NCBI RefSeq assembly: GCF_001625325.1 | Contig: NZ_JRQQ01000009.1 | Coordinates: forward strand, 1-64,000 | Length of the DNA: 64,000 bases | Reading direction: 5' to 3' | Source: Croceicoccus estronivorus | GTDB lineage: Bacteria > Pseudomonadota > Alphaproteobacteria > Sphingomonadales > Sphingomonadaceae | Shown here: positions 29,446 to 38,947 of the stretch, piece after piece | How the letters are laid out: each line of letters starts with the position of its first letter | Position numbering within the stretch: position 1 is the stretch's first letter | The notes under the pieces: generated by a model | Told to the model about the DNA's origin: nothing | The model's database searches: none | Seen by the model: the letters and a program-made list of their open reading frames with translations, nothing else | Translations under genes and position numbers: made by a program

Positions 29446-30309
29446 TCAGCTCGGTTTCCAGCCGATTTCCGCAAACTTGGCGGAACGGGGAACGTCAGTC
29501 ACTGCTTCGTTCACGGTCACGCTTTCACCGGGCGCCAGCTTGGTTTTCGGAGGTGGGACCTCCCAACTGTACACAATGCGTTCGCGTGCATCGCGTAACA
29601 CGATGAGAATCGGGGGAACATTGTGCACCGTGGTCCCCACATTGGTCACCGTGCCGCTGGCGCCAAAGAATTCAGTGCCGTTAGGCAGGGTTCTGCGGTC
29701 CTGCTTTTCAGGCGGAAATTCCAGCAGCAGGTCAGGTTCCGCCTGAGCGAAGACCGGGCGGGCGATCGGCACCCAGTCGGGCACGCCCCAATAGCTGACG
29801 GCGGCCACGATCCCGATCGCAATCGCTGCGAACAGGGCTGCTGCCGCCGTCCACAGTTTGAGCATGTTGCGCCGCCGCCGGAACGGAGGCTCATGTTCGA
29901 AATGGGAATAGTCGTCGTCTGCCTCTTCCGGGGCAGGCGGAATATCGTCGCGCAGCCCACTGCGTGCCGAGAATTCGGGCGGTGCAGGGACGGGTTCCTC
30001 TTCTTCTTCCGGTTCGGAAACCGTTTCGGCAGCGGGAGGTGGTGGTGCGGGCTCCGCCACCTGTTCGACCGCAGGAGGTTCCGCCACGGCATCATCGGCC
30101 ATCATATCTGCCGGTGAAGGCGGCGGTGGCGCTGGAGGAGGTGGTGGTGGCGGGGGTGCCGCAGGCGGGTTTTCCCCGGTGTCGATTTCCGGCCCGTCCT
30201 GAAACCAGCTATGGCGGCATTTCGCACAACGTACGGTTCGCCCCTCCACGCCGATCGCGCTGTCGGGAACGACATAACGCGTACCGCAGGCAGGGCAGGA
30301 TATAATCAT
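29446..30309 (-). CDS. MJ0042 zinc-ribbon / DUF3426 membrane protein
   Basis: A 287-residue protein. The N terminus is an MJ0042-type zinc ribbon ([16 protein letters not shown] and [11 protein letters not shown], two CxxC pairs). A long Pro/Ala/Glu-rich linker follows (about 45-135), then one membrane segment near residue 150-175 ([20 protein letters not shown]) and a C-terminal DUF3426 domain ([20 protein letters not shown]), probably periplasmic. Such genes are common in proteobacteria but have no agreed function. It is divergent from ftsE with about 135 bases between them. The proline run is low-complexity coding sequence, not a DNA repeat of interest. Confidence 0.85.
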   Translation of the reverse strand: MIISCPACGTRYVVPDSAIGVEGRTVRCAKCRHSWFQDGPEIDTGENPPAAPPPPPPPPAPPPPSPADMMADDAVAEPPAVEQVAEPAPPPPAAETVSEPEEEEEPVPAPPEFSARSGLRDDIPPAPEEADDDYSHFEHEPPFRRRRNMLKLWTAAAALFAAIAIGIVAAVSYWGVPDWVPIARPVFAQAEPDLLLEFPPEKQDRRTLPNGTEFFGASGTVTNVGTTVHNVPPILIVLRDARERIVYSWEVPPPKTKLAPGESVTVNEAVTDVPRSAKFAEIGWKPS

Positions 30310-30444
30310 TATGCCTGTAAAGCATGCGTATCGGCGTCCAACAAGTCTTGGACAATGAAGTCGGCGTTGCAGATGGCTTTTTTCCACATCGATTGGCAGC
30401 TATAGCCCGCGCGCTATGCATGCTTCGCTCTCTACCGATCCCCG

Positions 30445-31170
30445 ATGAACACCGGGGGGGATGATATTGTCCAGTTCGACAATGTCGGGCTGCGCTATGG
30501 CACCGGGAAGGAAGTGTTGAGCGACGTGTCGTTCACACTCTATCCGGGCAGCTTTTATTTCCTGACCGGGGCCAGCGGGGCGGGCAAGACTTCTTTGTTG
30601 AAGCTGCTCTACCTCGCCCAGCGCCCCTCGCGCGGGATGATCCGCATGTTCGGCACTGATGTCATCACCTTGTCGCGAGAGCGTCTGCCGGCGTTCCGCA
30701 GGCGATTGGGCGTCGTGTTCCAGGACTTCAGACTCGTCCCTCACCTCTCTGCATACGACAATGTGGCGTTGCCCCTGCGGGTGGCCGGGGTGTCGGAACA
30801 TGATCTCGCGAAGCCTGTAGCCGACATGCTCGAATGGGTCGGGCTGGCCGACCGGGCCGAAGCGCGTCCGGCCACGTTGTCAGGCGGGGAGCAGCAACGG
30901 GTTGCGATTGCGCGCGCTGTGATCGGCCGCCCTGATATGCTGGTTGCAGACGAACCGACCGGTAACGTCGATCCGGATATGGCGCTGAAGCTGTTGCGCC
31001 TGTTCGAGGCGCTTAACCGTCTGGGTACGACTGTGGTCGTCGCGACCCACGATCTGCATCTGCTCCGCAAAGTGCCGGAATCCCTTATCATGCGGCTGGA
31101 CAAGGGGCGGCTTGCCGACCCGACCGGGGCGTTGCGCTATCCTCCGCGGCGTCAGGCTGCGACTTCATGA
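30445..31170 (+). CDS. ftsE: Cell-division ABC transporter ATPase FtsE
   Basis: A 241-residue ABC ATPase that with FtsX controls peptidoglycan hydrolases at the septum. Walker A is GASGAGKTSLLKLL, the signature is LSGGEQQRVAIARAV, Walker B is MLVADEPTGNVDP, and VVATHDLHLL holds the H-loop. The start ATG 30445 lies after AT-richer divergent spacer; the stop overlaps the ftsX start. Length and motifs fit FtsE closely, rather than LolD or a drug exporter, and the FtsX partner confirms it. Confidence 0.93.
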   Translation: MNTGGDDIVQFDNVGLRYGTGKEVLSDVSFTLYPGSFYFLTGASGAGKTSLLKLLYLAQRPSRGMIRMFGTDVITLSRERLPAFRRRLGVVFQDFRLVPHLSAYDNVALPLRVAGVSEHDLAKPVADMLEWVGLADRAEARPATLSGGEQQRVAIARAVIGRPDMLVADEPTGNVDPDMALKLLRLFEALNRLGTTVVVATHDLHLLRKVPESLIMRLDKGRLADPTGALRYPPRRQAATS

Positions 31171-32084
31171 GAAAGGCGATCATGCGGGGGTTTTCCGGCT
31201 TGAAAGGGGCGGGCAGTGCGCAATTGCTGCCGCAGGCCCGGCTGGCTGGCCCGATGCCCTGGGTGATCGCAATCATGATCGCATTGACCACTGTCGCAGC
31301 GGCCGGTGCCCTGGCATTGAACAATCTGGCCAATGCATCCCGTGCGGAGCTGTCGGGCGGAGTGACTGTGCAGATTGTCGAAGCCGCGCCTGCGGAACGG
31401 GATCGCCAGGCGCAGGCGGCGCTGAAGCTGCTGCGGTCATCAACCGGTGTCGCCTCCGCCGCGCTGGTCCCGAAGGAGGATCTGGACCGTCTGATCGAAC
31501 CCTGGCTGGGGGAAAGCGCGACAGGAGGAGAGACCATTCCCCTTCCCGCCCTGATCGACGTACGCCTCGATTCAGGGGCCAGTCGCAGCCGGATCGACGC
31601 CCTGCGCCGGCAATTGCTGGCAGTGGCCCCTGCCGCTCAGGTGGATGCGCAGGCGAGCTGGCTGCGCCCGGTCATTTCGGCAATCCGATCATTGCAATAT
31701 CTTGCGCTGGCCCTGATCCTCCTGCTGGCCGCGGCGAGCACTGCAGCCGTATGGCTGGCAGCCAGGACTGCGCTGGGCAGCAATCGCGAAACGATCGATG
31801 TCGTTCATCATCTGGGTGGTACCGATGCGCAGATTGCACGTATATTCCAGCGCTCCGTCGCACGGGATGCGATGCTTGGCGGGGTTGCCGGACTGGCGGT
31901 GGGGCTGATCGGGATTTTTGCCATGGCACAGCGTTTCGCGGATCTCGATTCCGGCATGATGGCGGTCGGCGGACTGACGACGATTGATTGGCTCCTGCTC
32001 GCGCTGATTCCGGTGGCAGGGGTCGTGCTGGCCACGTTGACCGCGCGTTTCACTGTAACGGCTGCCTTGCGGAGGATGCTGTGA
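31167..32084 (+). CDS. ftsX: Cell-division ABC transporter permease FtsX
   Basis: A 305-residue four-helix membrane protein. One helix is near residues 25-50 (AIMIALTTVAAAGALAL), followed by the periplasmic domain of about 110 residues that contacts EnvC/amidase activators, then three helices in the C-terminal FtsX domain, including LALALILLLAAASTAAVWLA and the cytoplasmic ETIDVVHHLGGTDAQIARIF coupling segment. It overlaps ftsE as ATGA and ends on the GTGA start of the next gene, so ftsE, ftsX, the DUF218 gene and plsC probably form one transcript. Confidence 0.9.
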   Translation: MRKAIMRGFSGLKGAGSAQLLPQARLAGPMPWVIAIMIALTTVAAAGALALNNLANASRAELSGGVTVQIVEAAPAERDRQAQAALKLLRSSTGVASAALVPKEDLDRLIEPWLGESATGGETIPLPALIDVRLDSGASRSRIDALRRQLLAVAPAAQVDAQASWLRPVISAIRSLQYLALALILLLAAASTAAVWLAARTALGSNRETIDVVHHLGGTDAQIARIFQRSVARDAMLGGVAGLAVGLIGIFAMAQRFADLDSGMMAVGGLTTIDWLLLALIPVAGVVLATLTARFTVTAALRRML

Positions 32085-32617
32085 TCCGTCGTATTCTGGC
32101 TGCGCTGTTCCTGCTCTGGGCATTCGGTTTCCTGTGGTTCGCAGTCGCGTTGCCCGCACCTGCCGGAATGCGGAAAACCGATGCGATCGTCGTCCCGACC
32201 GGCAGCCGGGGTCGGATCGACCGCGGGCTCACGCTCCTGCGGGCGAGGCAGGCGAAGAAAATGCTGGTGACGGGGGTCGATCCGGAAGTGAAGCCGCGGG
32301 AATTCGCCGCTGAATACAAGGTGGAGCAACGCCTGATGAATTGTTGCATCACATTGGGCAGCGATGCAGTGGATACGCGCGGTAATGCGCAGGAAACCGC
32401 GCAATGGGTTGCCAGGAACGGGGTGAAATCGGTGCGGCTGGTAACAGCGGACTGGCACATGCGCCGTGCCGCTGCCGAACTGGGGCAGGAATTACCGGAA
32501 AGTGTCGCTGTCCTGCGGGATGCAGTGCCTTCACAGCCGTCGATGCGCACTCTGTTCCTCGAATATAACAAGCTGCTCGCCAGTCAGGCAGTGCGCTTGT
32601 GGGATGTTTTCGCATAA
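32081..32617 (+). CDS. YdcF/ElyC-like DUF218 protein
   Basis: A 178-residue inner-membrane protein of the DUF218 family. A single N-terminal helix (ILAALFLLWAFGFLWFAVAL) is followed by the globular domain with DAIVVPTGSRGRIDRGLTLL, the NAQETAQWVARNG segment and LVTADWHMRRAAAEL, typical of YdcF/SanA/ElyC. ElyC affects peptidoglycan and undecaprenyl-phosphate metabolism in E. coli; the role here is unknown, but its place between ftsX and plsC suits an envelope function. The start is GTG 32081 overlapping the ftsX stop; the stop overlaps the plsC start (TAATG). Confidence 0.85.
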   Translation: MIRRILAALFLLWAFGFLWFAVALPAPAGMRKTDAIVVPTGSRGRIDRGLTLLRARQAKKMLVTGVDPEVKPREFAAEYKVEQRLMNCCITLGSDAVDTRGNAQETAQWVARNGVKSVRLVTADWHMRRAAAELGQELPESVAVLRDAVPSQPSMRTLFLEYNKLLASQAVRLWDVFA

Positions 32618-33300
32618 TGGCTGCTGCGGGCCGAAGCGTGGCGTTTTATCTCATGTTTTATGGCGGCAGCGTTCTGTTCGTGTTGCTGGCGCTGGCGACG
32701 CTGCCGTTCGGGGGCCGGGGCGTAGCAGGGATAACCCACGCATGGACGGGCTGGCATCGCCGTTGCGCGCGCGTGTTCCTCGGCATCACCATTCGTGAAG
32801 AAGGCCCGCGGCCCGACGGTCCGGCCCTCTATGCGATCAAGCACGAGAGCTTCTTCGAAGCACTGGATGCGCCCAACCTGTTTCTCCGGCCGGCGATTTT
32901 CGCCAAGGCCGAACTGTTCCGGATACCAGGCTGGGGCCGGGTCGCACTCGCCTATGGGTTGATACCGGTAGAGCGTGGGGAAGGTGCGCGCACATTGCGG
33001 CGGATGGTGGTCCTAGCGCGCAAGCGGATCGCGGATGGGCGCCAGCTGGTGATCTTTCCGGAAGGTACGCGTGTGCCGCATGGAGAGCGGGCCCCTCTGC
33101 GTTCGGGCTTTGCCGGGCTCTACAAGTTGCTGGGGCTGCAGGTCGTTCCGGTCGCTGTCGATAGCGGCCCGCTCTATCACCGCACGTGGAAGCGGAGCGG
33201 GACAATTACCTATCGCTTCGGAGAACCGATTCCCCCCGGCTTGCCGCGTGCGGAAATCGAGCAGCGGGTGCATGAAGCCATCAATGCGTTGAACGGGTAG
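32617..33300 (+). CDS. plsC: 1-acyl-sn-glycerol-3-phosphate acyltransferase
   Basis: Adds the second acyl chain to lysophosphatidic acid at the inner membrane. The 227-residue protein has an N-terminal hydrophobic segment (VLLALATLPFGG region) and the PlsC motifs: motif I is KHESFFEA, FAKAELFRIPGWGRV is motif II, IFPEGTRVPHGER is motif III. Motif I reads HX4E, not the textbook HX4D; other alphaproteobacterial PlsC proteins that I know of share this, so activity is still expected. It is the last gene of the ftsE cluster and convergent with the prephenate dehydrogenase gene. Confidence 0.9.
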   Translation: MAAAGRSVAFYLMFYGGSVLFVLLALATLPFGGRGVAGITHAWTGWHRRCARVFLGITIREEGPRPDGPALYAIKHESFFEALDAPNLFLRPAIFAKAELFRIPGWGRVALAYGLIPVERGEGARTLRRMVVLARKRIADGRQLVIFPEGTRVPHGERAPLRSGFAGLYKLLGLQVVPVAVDSGPLYHRTWKRSGTITYRFGEPIPPGLPRAEIEQRVHEAINALNG

Positions 33301-33321
33301 GGTTCGCCCGCCCTGAAGGCA

Positions 33322-34230
33322 TTAATCGTGATCGCCTCTGCCGAAGTCCGGCCGGGCATCATCCTGTCCTTCCTCGATGATCGACCGGCGAATGGCGCGC
33401 GTGCGGGCGAAGTGTTCGAACAGGGTATCGCCGTCGCCCACCCGGATGGCGCGCTGCAACGCGGTCAGATCCTCGGTGAAGCGCTGCAGCATAGTCAGCA
33501 CGGCGTCCTTGTTGTTGAGGAACACGTCGCGCCACATGGTGGGATCGGAAGCTGCGATACGGGTAAAGTCGCGGAAACCGCCGGCCGAATATTTGATGAC
33601 TTCGCTGCGTGTCACATCTTCCAGATCGGAAGCCGTGCCGACAATGGTATAGGCGATCAGATGCGGCACATGGCTGGTTACGGCCAGCACGAGATCGTGA
33701 TGTTCCGGGCTCATCGTGTCGACCTTGGCGCCAAGTGCGCTCCAGAAATCGCAGAGCGTTTCCACCTGAGCCGGGTCGGCGTTTTCCGGTGGCGTCACGA
33801 TGCACCAGCGGTGATGGAACAGGCTGGCAAAGCCCGCATCGGGGCCGCTGTGTTCGGTTCCGGCAACCGGGTGGGCCGGGATCACTGGTGCGCCGGGCAG
33901 GGCCGTGGTCAGCGCGTTGAGTACGCTCTGCTTTGATGAACCGACATCGCTGATGACGCAGCCGGGCTTGATGGAGCCGGCGATTTCGCGCGCAGCGGTT
34001 TCCATCGCCCCGACGGGTACGCAGAAAATGACAAGATCGGCATCGGTCGCGGCATCGGAAGCGCTTTCGCAGATCGTGCCGGCAAGGCCGCGCTCGGCTG
34101 CGCGTTTGCGCACGGCAGGATCGGCATCATAGCCTGTGGTAGCCACGCCGGGCAGATGCTCGGCCACAGCGAGACCGATCGATCCCCCCAACAGGCCCAG
34201 GCCGATGATTGCGACCTTGCCGTAGCTCAT
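33322..34230 (-). CDS. tyrC: Prephenate/arogenate dehydrogenase (cyclohexadienyl dehydrogenase)
   Basis: Oxidative decarboxylation of prephenate or arogenate in tyrosine synthesis. The 302-residue TyrA-family protein begins with [19 protein letters not shown] (NAD(P)+ site) and contains the family motifs [29 protein letters not shown] and [18 protein letters not shown]. No chorismate mutase domain is fused. Which substrate is preferred cannot be read. The gene overlaps hisC by four bases, the hisC-tyrC pairing common in alphaproteobacteria, where HisC-type aminotransferases can also serve aromatic amino acid synthesis. Confidence 0.92.
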   Translation of the reverse strand: MSYGKVAIIGLGLLGGSIGLAVAEHLPGVATTGYDADPAVRKRAAERGLAGTICESASDAATDADLVIFCVPVGAMETAAREIAGSIKPGCVISDVGSSKQSVLNALTTALPGAPVIPAHPVAGTEHSGPDAGFASLFHHRWCIVTPPENADPAQVETLCDFWSALGAKVDTMSPEHHDLVLAVTSHVPHLIAYTIVGTASDLEDVTRSEVIKYSAGGFRDFTRIAASDPTMWRDVFLNNKDAVLTMLQRFTEDLTALQRAIRVGDGDTLFEHFARTRAIRRSIIEEGQDDARPDFGRGDHD

Positions 34231-35342
34231 CGCGCGGCCTCTGCCATTTCACGCAGGGCAGCGACGATGTCGTCCATCTGTTCGCTCGTTCCGATCGTGA
34301 TGCGCAGCCCTTGCGGCAGGCCCTGCCCCGGCAACCATCGCGTCGCATAGCCGCGCTCGGCCAGGCCGTCCTGGGCAACCTCTGCCGTCAATGCGCCTTC
34401 GAACAGGATCAGGATGAAATTGGCCTCGCTCGGCAGGGGACGCAGGCCATGGTTGGAAAGCCCCTCTATCGCGGCGGCAAACCGCGCGCGCTCCGAACGA
34501 TTGTGATCGCGGGAATGAGTGACGAAGCCCTGATCGTCGAGAGCGGCCACGGCCATCGCCTGTCCGGTATTGCCGACATTGAACGGTAACCGGATGCGAT
34601 TGATCATGGCGACGAGATGCGGTGCCCCCGTGGCCCACCCGATCCGTTGACCGGCAAGGCCGTAGATCTTGGAAAAGGTGCGGGTGACCAGCACGTTCTC
34701 GAACTTCGAGGCAAGCTGCAGCCCGCCGTCGTCGTCTTCCGGGTCCAGATATTCGGCATAGGCCTGATCCAGCACGAACAGCACATCATCCGGCAAGGAG
34801 GCATGCAGACGTGCAATCTCTCCGCGAGGAAGGAAGCTGCCGGTCGGATTGTTGGGATTGGCGATGAAGACGGCACGCGTCCGCTCGTTGACCAGCGCCA
34901 GCAAGGCATCGACGTCCGTGCCGTAATCCAGATCCGGTGCGACAACGGGGGTCGCCCCGCATCGGCGTGCAGCGATGTCGTAAACCGAAAAGCCATAGCG
35001 GACGTAGATGACCTCGTCCCCCGGCCCGGCGTAGGCCTGGGCGGCGAGGTTCAGCAATTCATCCGATCCTGCGCCGCAAACGATCCGGGCCGGATCGATT
35101 CCGTGCACTTCCCCGATTTTCTCGCGCAGGGCGATGGAATCGGGATCGGGATAGAGGCAGGTCGGCTTTGCGTCGGATATGGCGGCCAATGTCGCCGGGC
35201 TGGTGCCCAGCGGATTTTCGTTGGCCGAAAGCTTGATCAGCGGACGGCCATCCGCCGTCTTGCTCTTGCCGGGGACGTAAGCATGGATCGCCTCGATCCA
35301 TGGCTTGGCTATGGGGCGCTTCTCAGTCACGGCCGGGCGCAT
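34227..35342 (-). CDS. hisC: Histidinol-phosphate aminotransferase
   Basis: A 371-residue PLP enzyme of fold type I, class II. The conserved [14 protein letters not shown] segment lies near the N terminus, [13 protein letters not shown] in the middle and the PLP lysine is Lys225 in [16 protein letters not shown]. It converts imidazole-acetol phosphate to histidinol phosphate; next to tyrC, it may also act on aromatic keto acids. ATG 35342 is preferred; a GTG five codons upstream (35357) is possible. Its stop overlaps the tyrC start. Divergent from metX with about 70 bases between the starts. Confidence 0.93.
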   Translation of the reverse strand: MRPAVTEKRPIAKPWIEAIHAYVPGKSKTADGRPLIKLSANENPLGTSPATLAAISDAKPTCLYPDPDSIALREKIGEVHGIDPARIVCGAGSDELLNLAAQAYAGPGDEVIYVRYGFSVYDIAARRCGATPVVAPDLDYGTDVDALLALVNERTRAVFIANPNNPTGSFLPRGEIARLHASLPDDVLFVLDQAYAEYLDPEDDDGGLQLASKFENVLVTRTFSKIYGLAGQRIGWATGAPHLVAMINRIRLPFNVGNTGQAMAVAALDDQGFVTHSRDHNRSERARFAAAIEGLSNHGLRPLPSEANFILILFEGALTAEVAQDGLAERGYATRWLPGQGLPQGLRITIGTSEQMDDIVAALREMAEAAR

Positions 35343-35413
35343 AGCCTTGTTCCGCACCGATTGACAGAGTGTGATTGACAGTAGGGGGCGCGTACCCCAA
35401 TTCGCGTGGCACT

Positions 35414-36520
35414 ATGGCCAATGGCGCGACCGTTACCGCCAGCGATGTGCTGGAACTGTCCCAACCGCTGCCGCTTGATGGTGGGCAGCGGCTTGAGGGG
35501 GTACGTATTGCGTACGAGGCCTATGGCGAACTTGCACCGGCGAAGGACAACGTGGTGTTCGTTGCCCATGCGACGACTGGCGATCAGTACGTGGCCAGCC
35601 CGCATCCAATCACCGGCAAGCCCGGCTGGTGGGACCGGATGGTGGGGCCGGGCAAGCCGATCGATACCGATCGTTTCTATGTCCTGTCCGCCAATGTGAT
35701 CGGCAGTTGCATGGGATCGACGGGCCCAGGCAGCCTTGCGCCCGATGGCAAGCCTTATGCCATGCGTTTCCCGGTCATCACCATTCGCGACATGGTGCGC
35801 GCCCATGTGGCCTTGTTCGATGCTCTTGGTATCGAACGGCTGCACGCTATTGTCGGCGGGTCGATGGGTGGCATGCAAGCGTTGAGCCTGGCCGCCAACT
35901 GGCCGCATATACCGGAACGGGTACTGGTGATTGCCAGCACTGCGGCGATGGCGGCACAGAACATCGCCTTTCAGGAAGTTGGGCGGCAGGCGATCATGGC
36001 CGATCCGGATTGGCAGGGGGGCAACTACTATGGCACGGGCAAATCGCCTGACGCCGGGCTGGCGGTTGCCCGCATGGCGGCGCACATCACGTATCTGTCG
36101 GAAGAAAGCCTGACCGGGAAGTTCGGCCGCCGCCTGCAGAATCGCGATGCGAAGAGCTTCGGCTTCGACGCCGATTTCCAGGTAGAAAGCTATCTGCGCC
36201 ATCAGGGGTTGAGCTTTACCACCCGGTTCGACGCCAATTCCTATCTCTATATCACCCGCGCGATGAGCTATTTCGATCTGGAAGAGGAACAGGGCGGCAA
36301 GCTGGCGGAAGCATTCGCGAAAACGGATGCGCGCTTCTGCGTCATCAGTTTCGATACGGACTGGCTCTATCCCACGGAACAGTCGCGCAAGCTTGTGCAT
36401 GCGCTGAACGCGGCTGGTGCGCCGGTCAGTTTCGTGGAACTGTCTGCGCCATATGGGCATGACAGTTTCCTGCTCGACGTTCCTGCGCTCGACAGCGTGG
36501 TGACGGGGTTTCTCGACTGA
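35414..36520 (+). CDS. metX: Homoserine O-acyltransferase MetX
   Basis: Acylates homoserine (acetyl or succinyl) to commit it to methionine. A 368-residue alpha/beta hydrolase with the nucleophile in IVGGSMGGMQALSLA, the oxyanion region in FVAHATTGDQYVAS, VLSANVIGSCMGSTGPGS, and the catalytic His near the end in APYGHDSFLLD. Acyl preference cannot be decided by eye. ATG 35414 is preferred because the conserved part begins just after it; the frame extends 13 codons upstream. It overlaps metW by one base (TGATG), the usual metXW pair. No SAM-II riboswitch fits the short 5' gap. Confidence 0.93.
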   Translation: MANGATVTASDVLELSQPLPLDGGQRLEGVRIAYEAYGELAPAKDNVVFVAHATTGDQYVASPHPITGKPGWWDRMVGPGKPIDTDRFYVLSANVIGSCMGSTGPGSLAPDGKPYAMRFPVITIRDMVRAHVALFDALGIERLHAIVGGSMGGMQALSLAANWPHIPERVLVIASTAAMAAQNIAFQEVGRQAIMADPDWQGGNYYGTGKSPDAGLAVARMAAHITYLSEESLTGKFGRRLQNRDAKSFGFDADFQVESYLRHQGLSFTTRFDANSYLYITRAMSYFDLEEEQGGKLAEAFAKTDARFCVISFDTDWLYPTEQSRKLVHALNAAGAPVSFVELSAPYGHDSFLLDVPALDSVVTGFLD

Positions 36521-37122
36521 TGGCCGAGACGAACACTCCCCTGCGGCCTGACCTTGCACTGATCGCCGATCATGTCGCACCGGGTTCGCGCGTACTGGAC
36601 ATCGGGTGCGGCGACGGCACGCTGATGGCGGCATTGCGCGACGGGAAGGGCGTCGATGCGCGCGGGATGGAAATCGACCCAGCCAAGGTCGCTCAGTGCG
36701 TCAGCAAGGGGCTGTCGGTGATTCAGGGGGATGCGAATACCGACCTTGCCTTCTATCCTGACGGCTCGTTCGATTACGCGATCCTCAGCCAGACCTTGCA
36801 GACGACTTTTCGGCCCGATGTCATGCTGGATGAACTGTTGCGCGTGGGGCGCAAGGCTTTCGTCAGTTTCCCGAACTTCGCCCACTGGCGGGTGCGCATG
36901 GCGTTGATGTGGCGGGGGAGAATGCCGGTCACGCGTCACCTGACCTACAGTTGGTACGATACGCCCAATATCCATCATTTGACGATTGCCGATTTCCGGG
37001 ATTTGCTGGATCGGAAAGGCGTGAAGGTGGAGCGTTGCTGGTTCGTTGCCAACGGCCGGGAAGTGGGTGCCGCAGTGGCCAACTGGCGGGCACAGAACGC
37101 GGTGTTCCAGATCTCTCGCTAG
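36520..37122 (+). CDS. metW: Methionine biosynthesis protein MetW
   Basis: A 200-residue protein with a SAM-methyltransferase fold (VLDIGCGDGTLMAALRD near residue 27), ending in LTYSWYDTPNIHHLTIADF and the RCWFVANG segment typical of MetW. MetW is needed together with MetX for full homoserine acylation in several bacteria; its own chemistry is not settled. It starts on the metX stop and runs into the 3' end of mobA on the other strand (four-base convergent overlap). Confidence 0.92.
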   Translation: MAETNTPLRPDLALIADHVAPGSRVLDIGCGDGTLMAALRDGKGVDARGMEIDPAKVAQCVSKGLSVIQGDANTDLAFYPDGSFDYAILSQTLQTTFRPDVMLDELLRVGRKAFVSFPNFAHWRVRMALMWRGRMPVTRHLTYSWYDTPNIHHLTIADFRDLLDRKGVKVERCWFVANGREVGAAVANWRAQNAVFQISR

Positions 37123-37664
37123 GATTCGATGCCGCGCTGACGGATGCCCTGGCGCAAGGCGGCAAGGTCGTCCGGCGTGTTGATATTGATCGGCGGCCGG
37201 TCGAGCGGCACGGGCCGTGCGCCGATCCGTTCTGCGAAGGCACGCATCGAATGGCGGCCTTCGCCTGAAAGGATGGCTTCAACAGCATCGGCGGCAGATA
37301 CGGGCCAGAGTCCGATTACAGGCTGGTCCGCGAGATAGGCAGGGGCAGGGTTGAGCATGTCCAGCAGGTTGCCGGGCAAACCGGTGGAATCGACTCCGCA
37401 GCTCAGGATCGCTTCGAAATCGGCATCCCGTGCGTGGTGCAATCCGGCTGCGATTCCGCCCAGCGGGCCCATGCCGGGGCGGGGCCAATCGGGAATGCAT
37501 GGTGCGGGCCCCGCTTCGCGCCCTGCAATCACCACTTGTTCGCACCAGCCGGAAAGCATGTCGACCGCACGGGACAGAAGGCTGTGCCCGTCGAACTCGG
37601 CCAATGCCTTGTCGCTGCCGAAACGGGTGGAGAGCCCGCCGGACAGAACCACGCCAAGAATCAT
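37119..37664 (-). CDS. mobA: Molybdenum cofactor guanylyltransferase
   Basis: Transfers GMP to molybdopterin to make MGD, the cofactor form that formate dehydrogenase FdsA uses. The 181-residue nucleotidyltransferase has VVLSGGLSTRFGSDKALAEF (the GTP loop plus Lys), GPLGGIAAGLHHARDADFEA and the metal aspartate in SCGVDSTGLPG. It is on the short side for MobA, but the core motifs are present. It overlaps the metW end by four bases and is divergent from a small secreted protein gene. The lone xanthine-dehydrogenase-type subunit at 46418 would need a different cofactor form, probably made by another enzyme. Confidence 0.9.
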   Translation of the reverse strand: MILGVVLSGGLSTRFGSDKALAEFDGHSLLSRAVDMLSGWCEQVVIAGREAGPAPCIPDWPRPGMGPLGGIAAGLHHARDADFEAILSCGVDSTGLPGNLLDMLNPAPAYLADQPVIGLWPVSAADAVEAILSGEGRHSMRAFAERIGARPVPLDRPPININTPDDLAALRQGIRQRGIES

Positions 37665-37734
37665 GAGGACAGGGCCAATACGGAGGGACGAAGTTGTCTG
37701 CTGCGGTTCATCATCCGCCTGTTATAAGGCGGGA

Positions 37735-38109
37735 ATGAACTTCAGAACAACGCCGTTCGTTCCGGCCGTCCTGCTCGGCACTGCTCTCCTTGCCTGTTCG
37801 GTTGCGGCTGGCGCATCGGAACCTCTGACACCCGCACAACAGTTCAAACTGCGTTGTGCCGCCGCCTTTGCGCAAGTTGCGGCGGGGCAGGCACGGGGCG
37901 ATGCCGCTCTGGCGGATTACCCGCCTTTGGCCGAACGTGGCCGTGAATATTTCGTCCGCGCCAGTGCGCAGGTGATGAATGCTGCCGGGATGACGCGGGA
38001 GGAACTGCAATCGGCGTTGCAGGAGCAAGCGGCTGCGCTTGCCGAGCCGGGCCGGCTGGATGCCATGATGCCGGCCTGTCTCGCATCGCTGGAGGCTTCC
38101 GGGCTTTAG
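37735..38109 (+). CDS. Small exported protein, unknown function
   Basis: A 124-residue protein with a clear Sec signal peptide (VPAVLLGTALLACSVAAGAS) and a mature part of about 97 residues rich in Ala and Gln. Two cysteines (LRCAAAF and MPACLASL) could form one disulfide bond in the periplasm. No domain is recognised. ATG 37735 has GGCGGGA just upstream. It is a single gene between divergent mobA and the glutathione transferase gene. Confidence 0.7.
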   Translation: MNFRTTPFVPAVLLGTALLACSVAAGASEPLTPAQQFKLRCAAAFAQVAAGQARGDAALADYPPLAERGREYFVRASAQVMNAAGMTREELQSALQEQAAALAEPGRLDAMMPACLASLEASGL

Positions 38110-38208
38110 ATTGAGCAGGTTTCCAGCACCCGTACCACCCGTTTTACACTGATAATTTCACCTGCCCCCGGTGGACGGGCCGATGCGCTTGCGGCAAGAG
38201 TACGGCCC

Positions 38209-38880
38209 ATGTGGCAGCTCTTTCAATTTCCGCTTTGTCCGTTCAGCCGCAAGGTTCGCCTGTTGATGAGCGAGAAGGGCGTAAGCTACGAATTGCAGCG
38301 CGAGAATCCCTGGGAAGCGCGGGACGAGTTCTTTCATCTCAATCCTGCGGGCCGCACGCCTGTTCTGGTCGAGGCGGACAAGCGCATCGTGCTGGTCGAC
38401 AGCGGGGCGATCTGCGAATATTTCGAGGAAACGGTCGACAAAAACCCGATGATAAACGGTTCGGCCACGAACCGGGCTGAAATTCGCCGGCTGGTTGCGC
38501 TGTTCGACGAAAACTTCTTCGGCGATGTCACTGCGCCGTTGTTGCACGAACGGATGAAGAAGCGGCTGGTCTATCGCACCTCGCCGGATTCGCGCATGCT
38601 GCGCGAGGCGATGAAGCTGGCGCACGAACATCTCGACTATATGGATTACCTGATCGACAATCGCCCGTGGCTGGCGGGTGCGCAGATGAGCCTGGCTGAC
38701 CTTGCCGCCGCCGCGCAGATTTCGGTAGCGGACTATCTGGGCGGAATCGACTGGAGCGGGCACGAGCAATCGAAAGGCTGGTATGCCCTGTTCAAGAGCA
38801 GGCCCAGCTTTCGCCCCCTGCTGGCGGAGCGGATGGACGTGATCCAACCGCCCAGCCATTATGCGGACCCCAACGCGTAA
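38209..38880 (+). CDS. Glutathione S-transferase family protein
   Basis: A 223-residue GST-like protein. The N-terminal thioredoxin domain opens with LFQFPLCPFSRKVRLLMSEK (a CPFS motif, so Cys or Ser may be the active residue), has the cis-proline region in GRTPVLVEAD and DSGAICEYFEE, the glutathione-contact SxAI segment. The helical C domain ends with MSLADLAAAAQISVADYL. The reaction is unknown; possible roles are detoxification or ring cleavage of aromatic compounds. It is a single gene with about 65 bases to msrB, which might share a transcript. Confidence 0.85.
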   Translation: MWQLFQFPLCPFSRKVRLLMSEKGVSYELQRENPWEARDEFFHLNPAGRTPVLVEADKRIVLVDSGAICEYFEETVDKNPMINGSATNRAEIRRLVALFDENFFGDVTAPLLHERMKKRLVYRTSPDSRMLREAMKLAHEHLDYMDYLIDNRPWLAGAQMSLADLAAAAQISVADYLGGIDWSGHEQSKGWYALFKSRPSFRPLLAERMDVIQPPSHYADPNA

Positions 38881-38947
38881 GGCGCATATTTGCCCTTGCG
38901 GCTGGCGCGCCGCGGGCCATATTTCGAGCAATTGAAGGAGATCCGGT

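Noticed and set aside
30000-30180. Repeated GGT/GGC triplets in the DUF3426 gene and at 45180-45320 in hflK
   Set aside because: These encode Pro-rich and Gly-rich linkers; they are low-complexity coding sequence and not DNA repeats, CRISPR or origin iterons.
35343-35413. Possible SAM-II riboswitch upstream of metX
   Set aside because: The gap to the divergent hisC is only about 70 bases and I could not draw the required pseudoknot.
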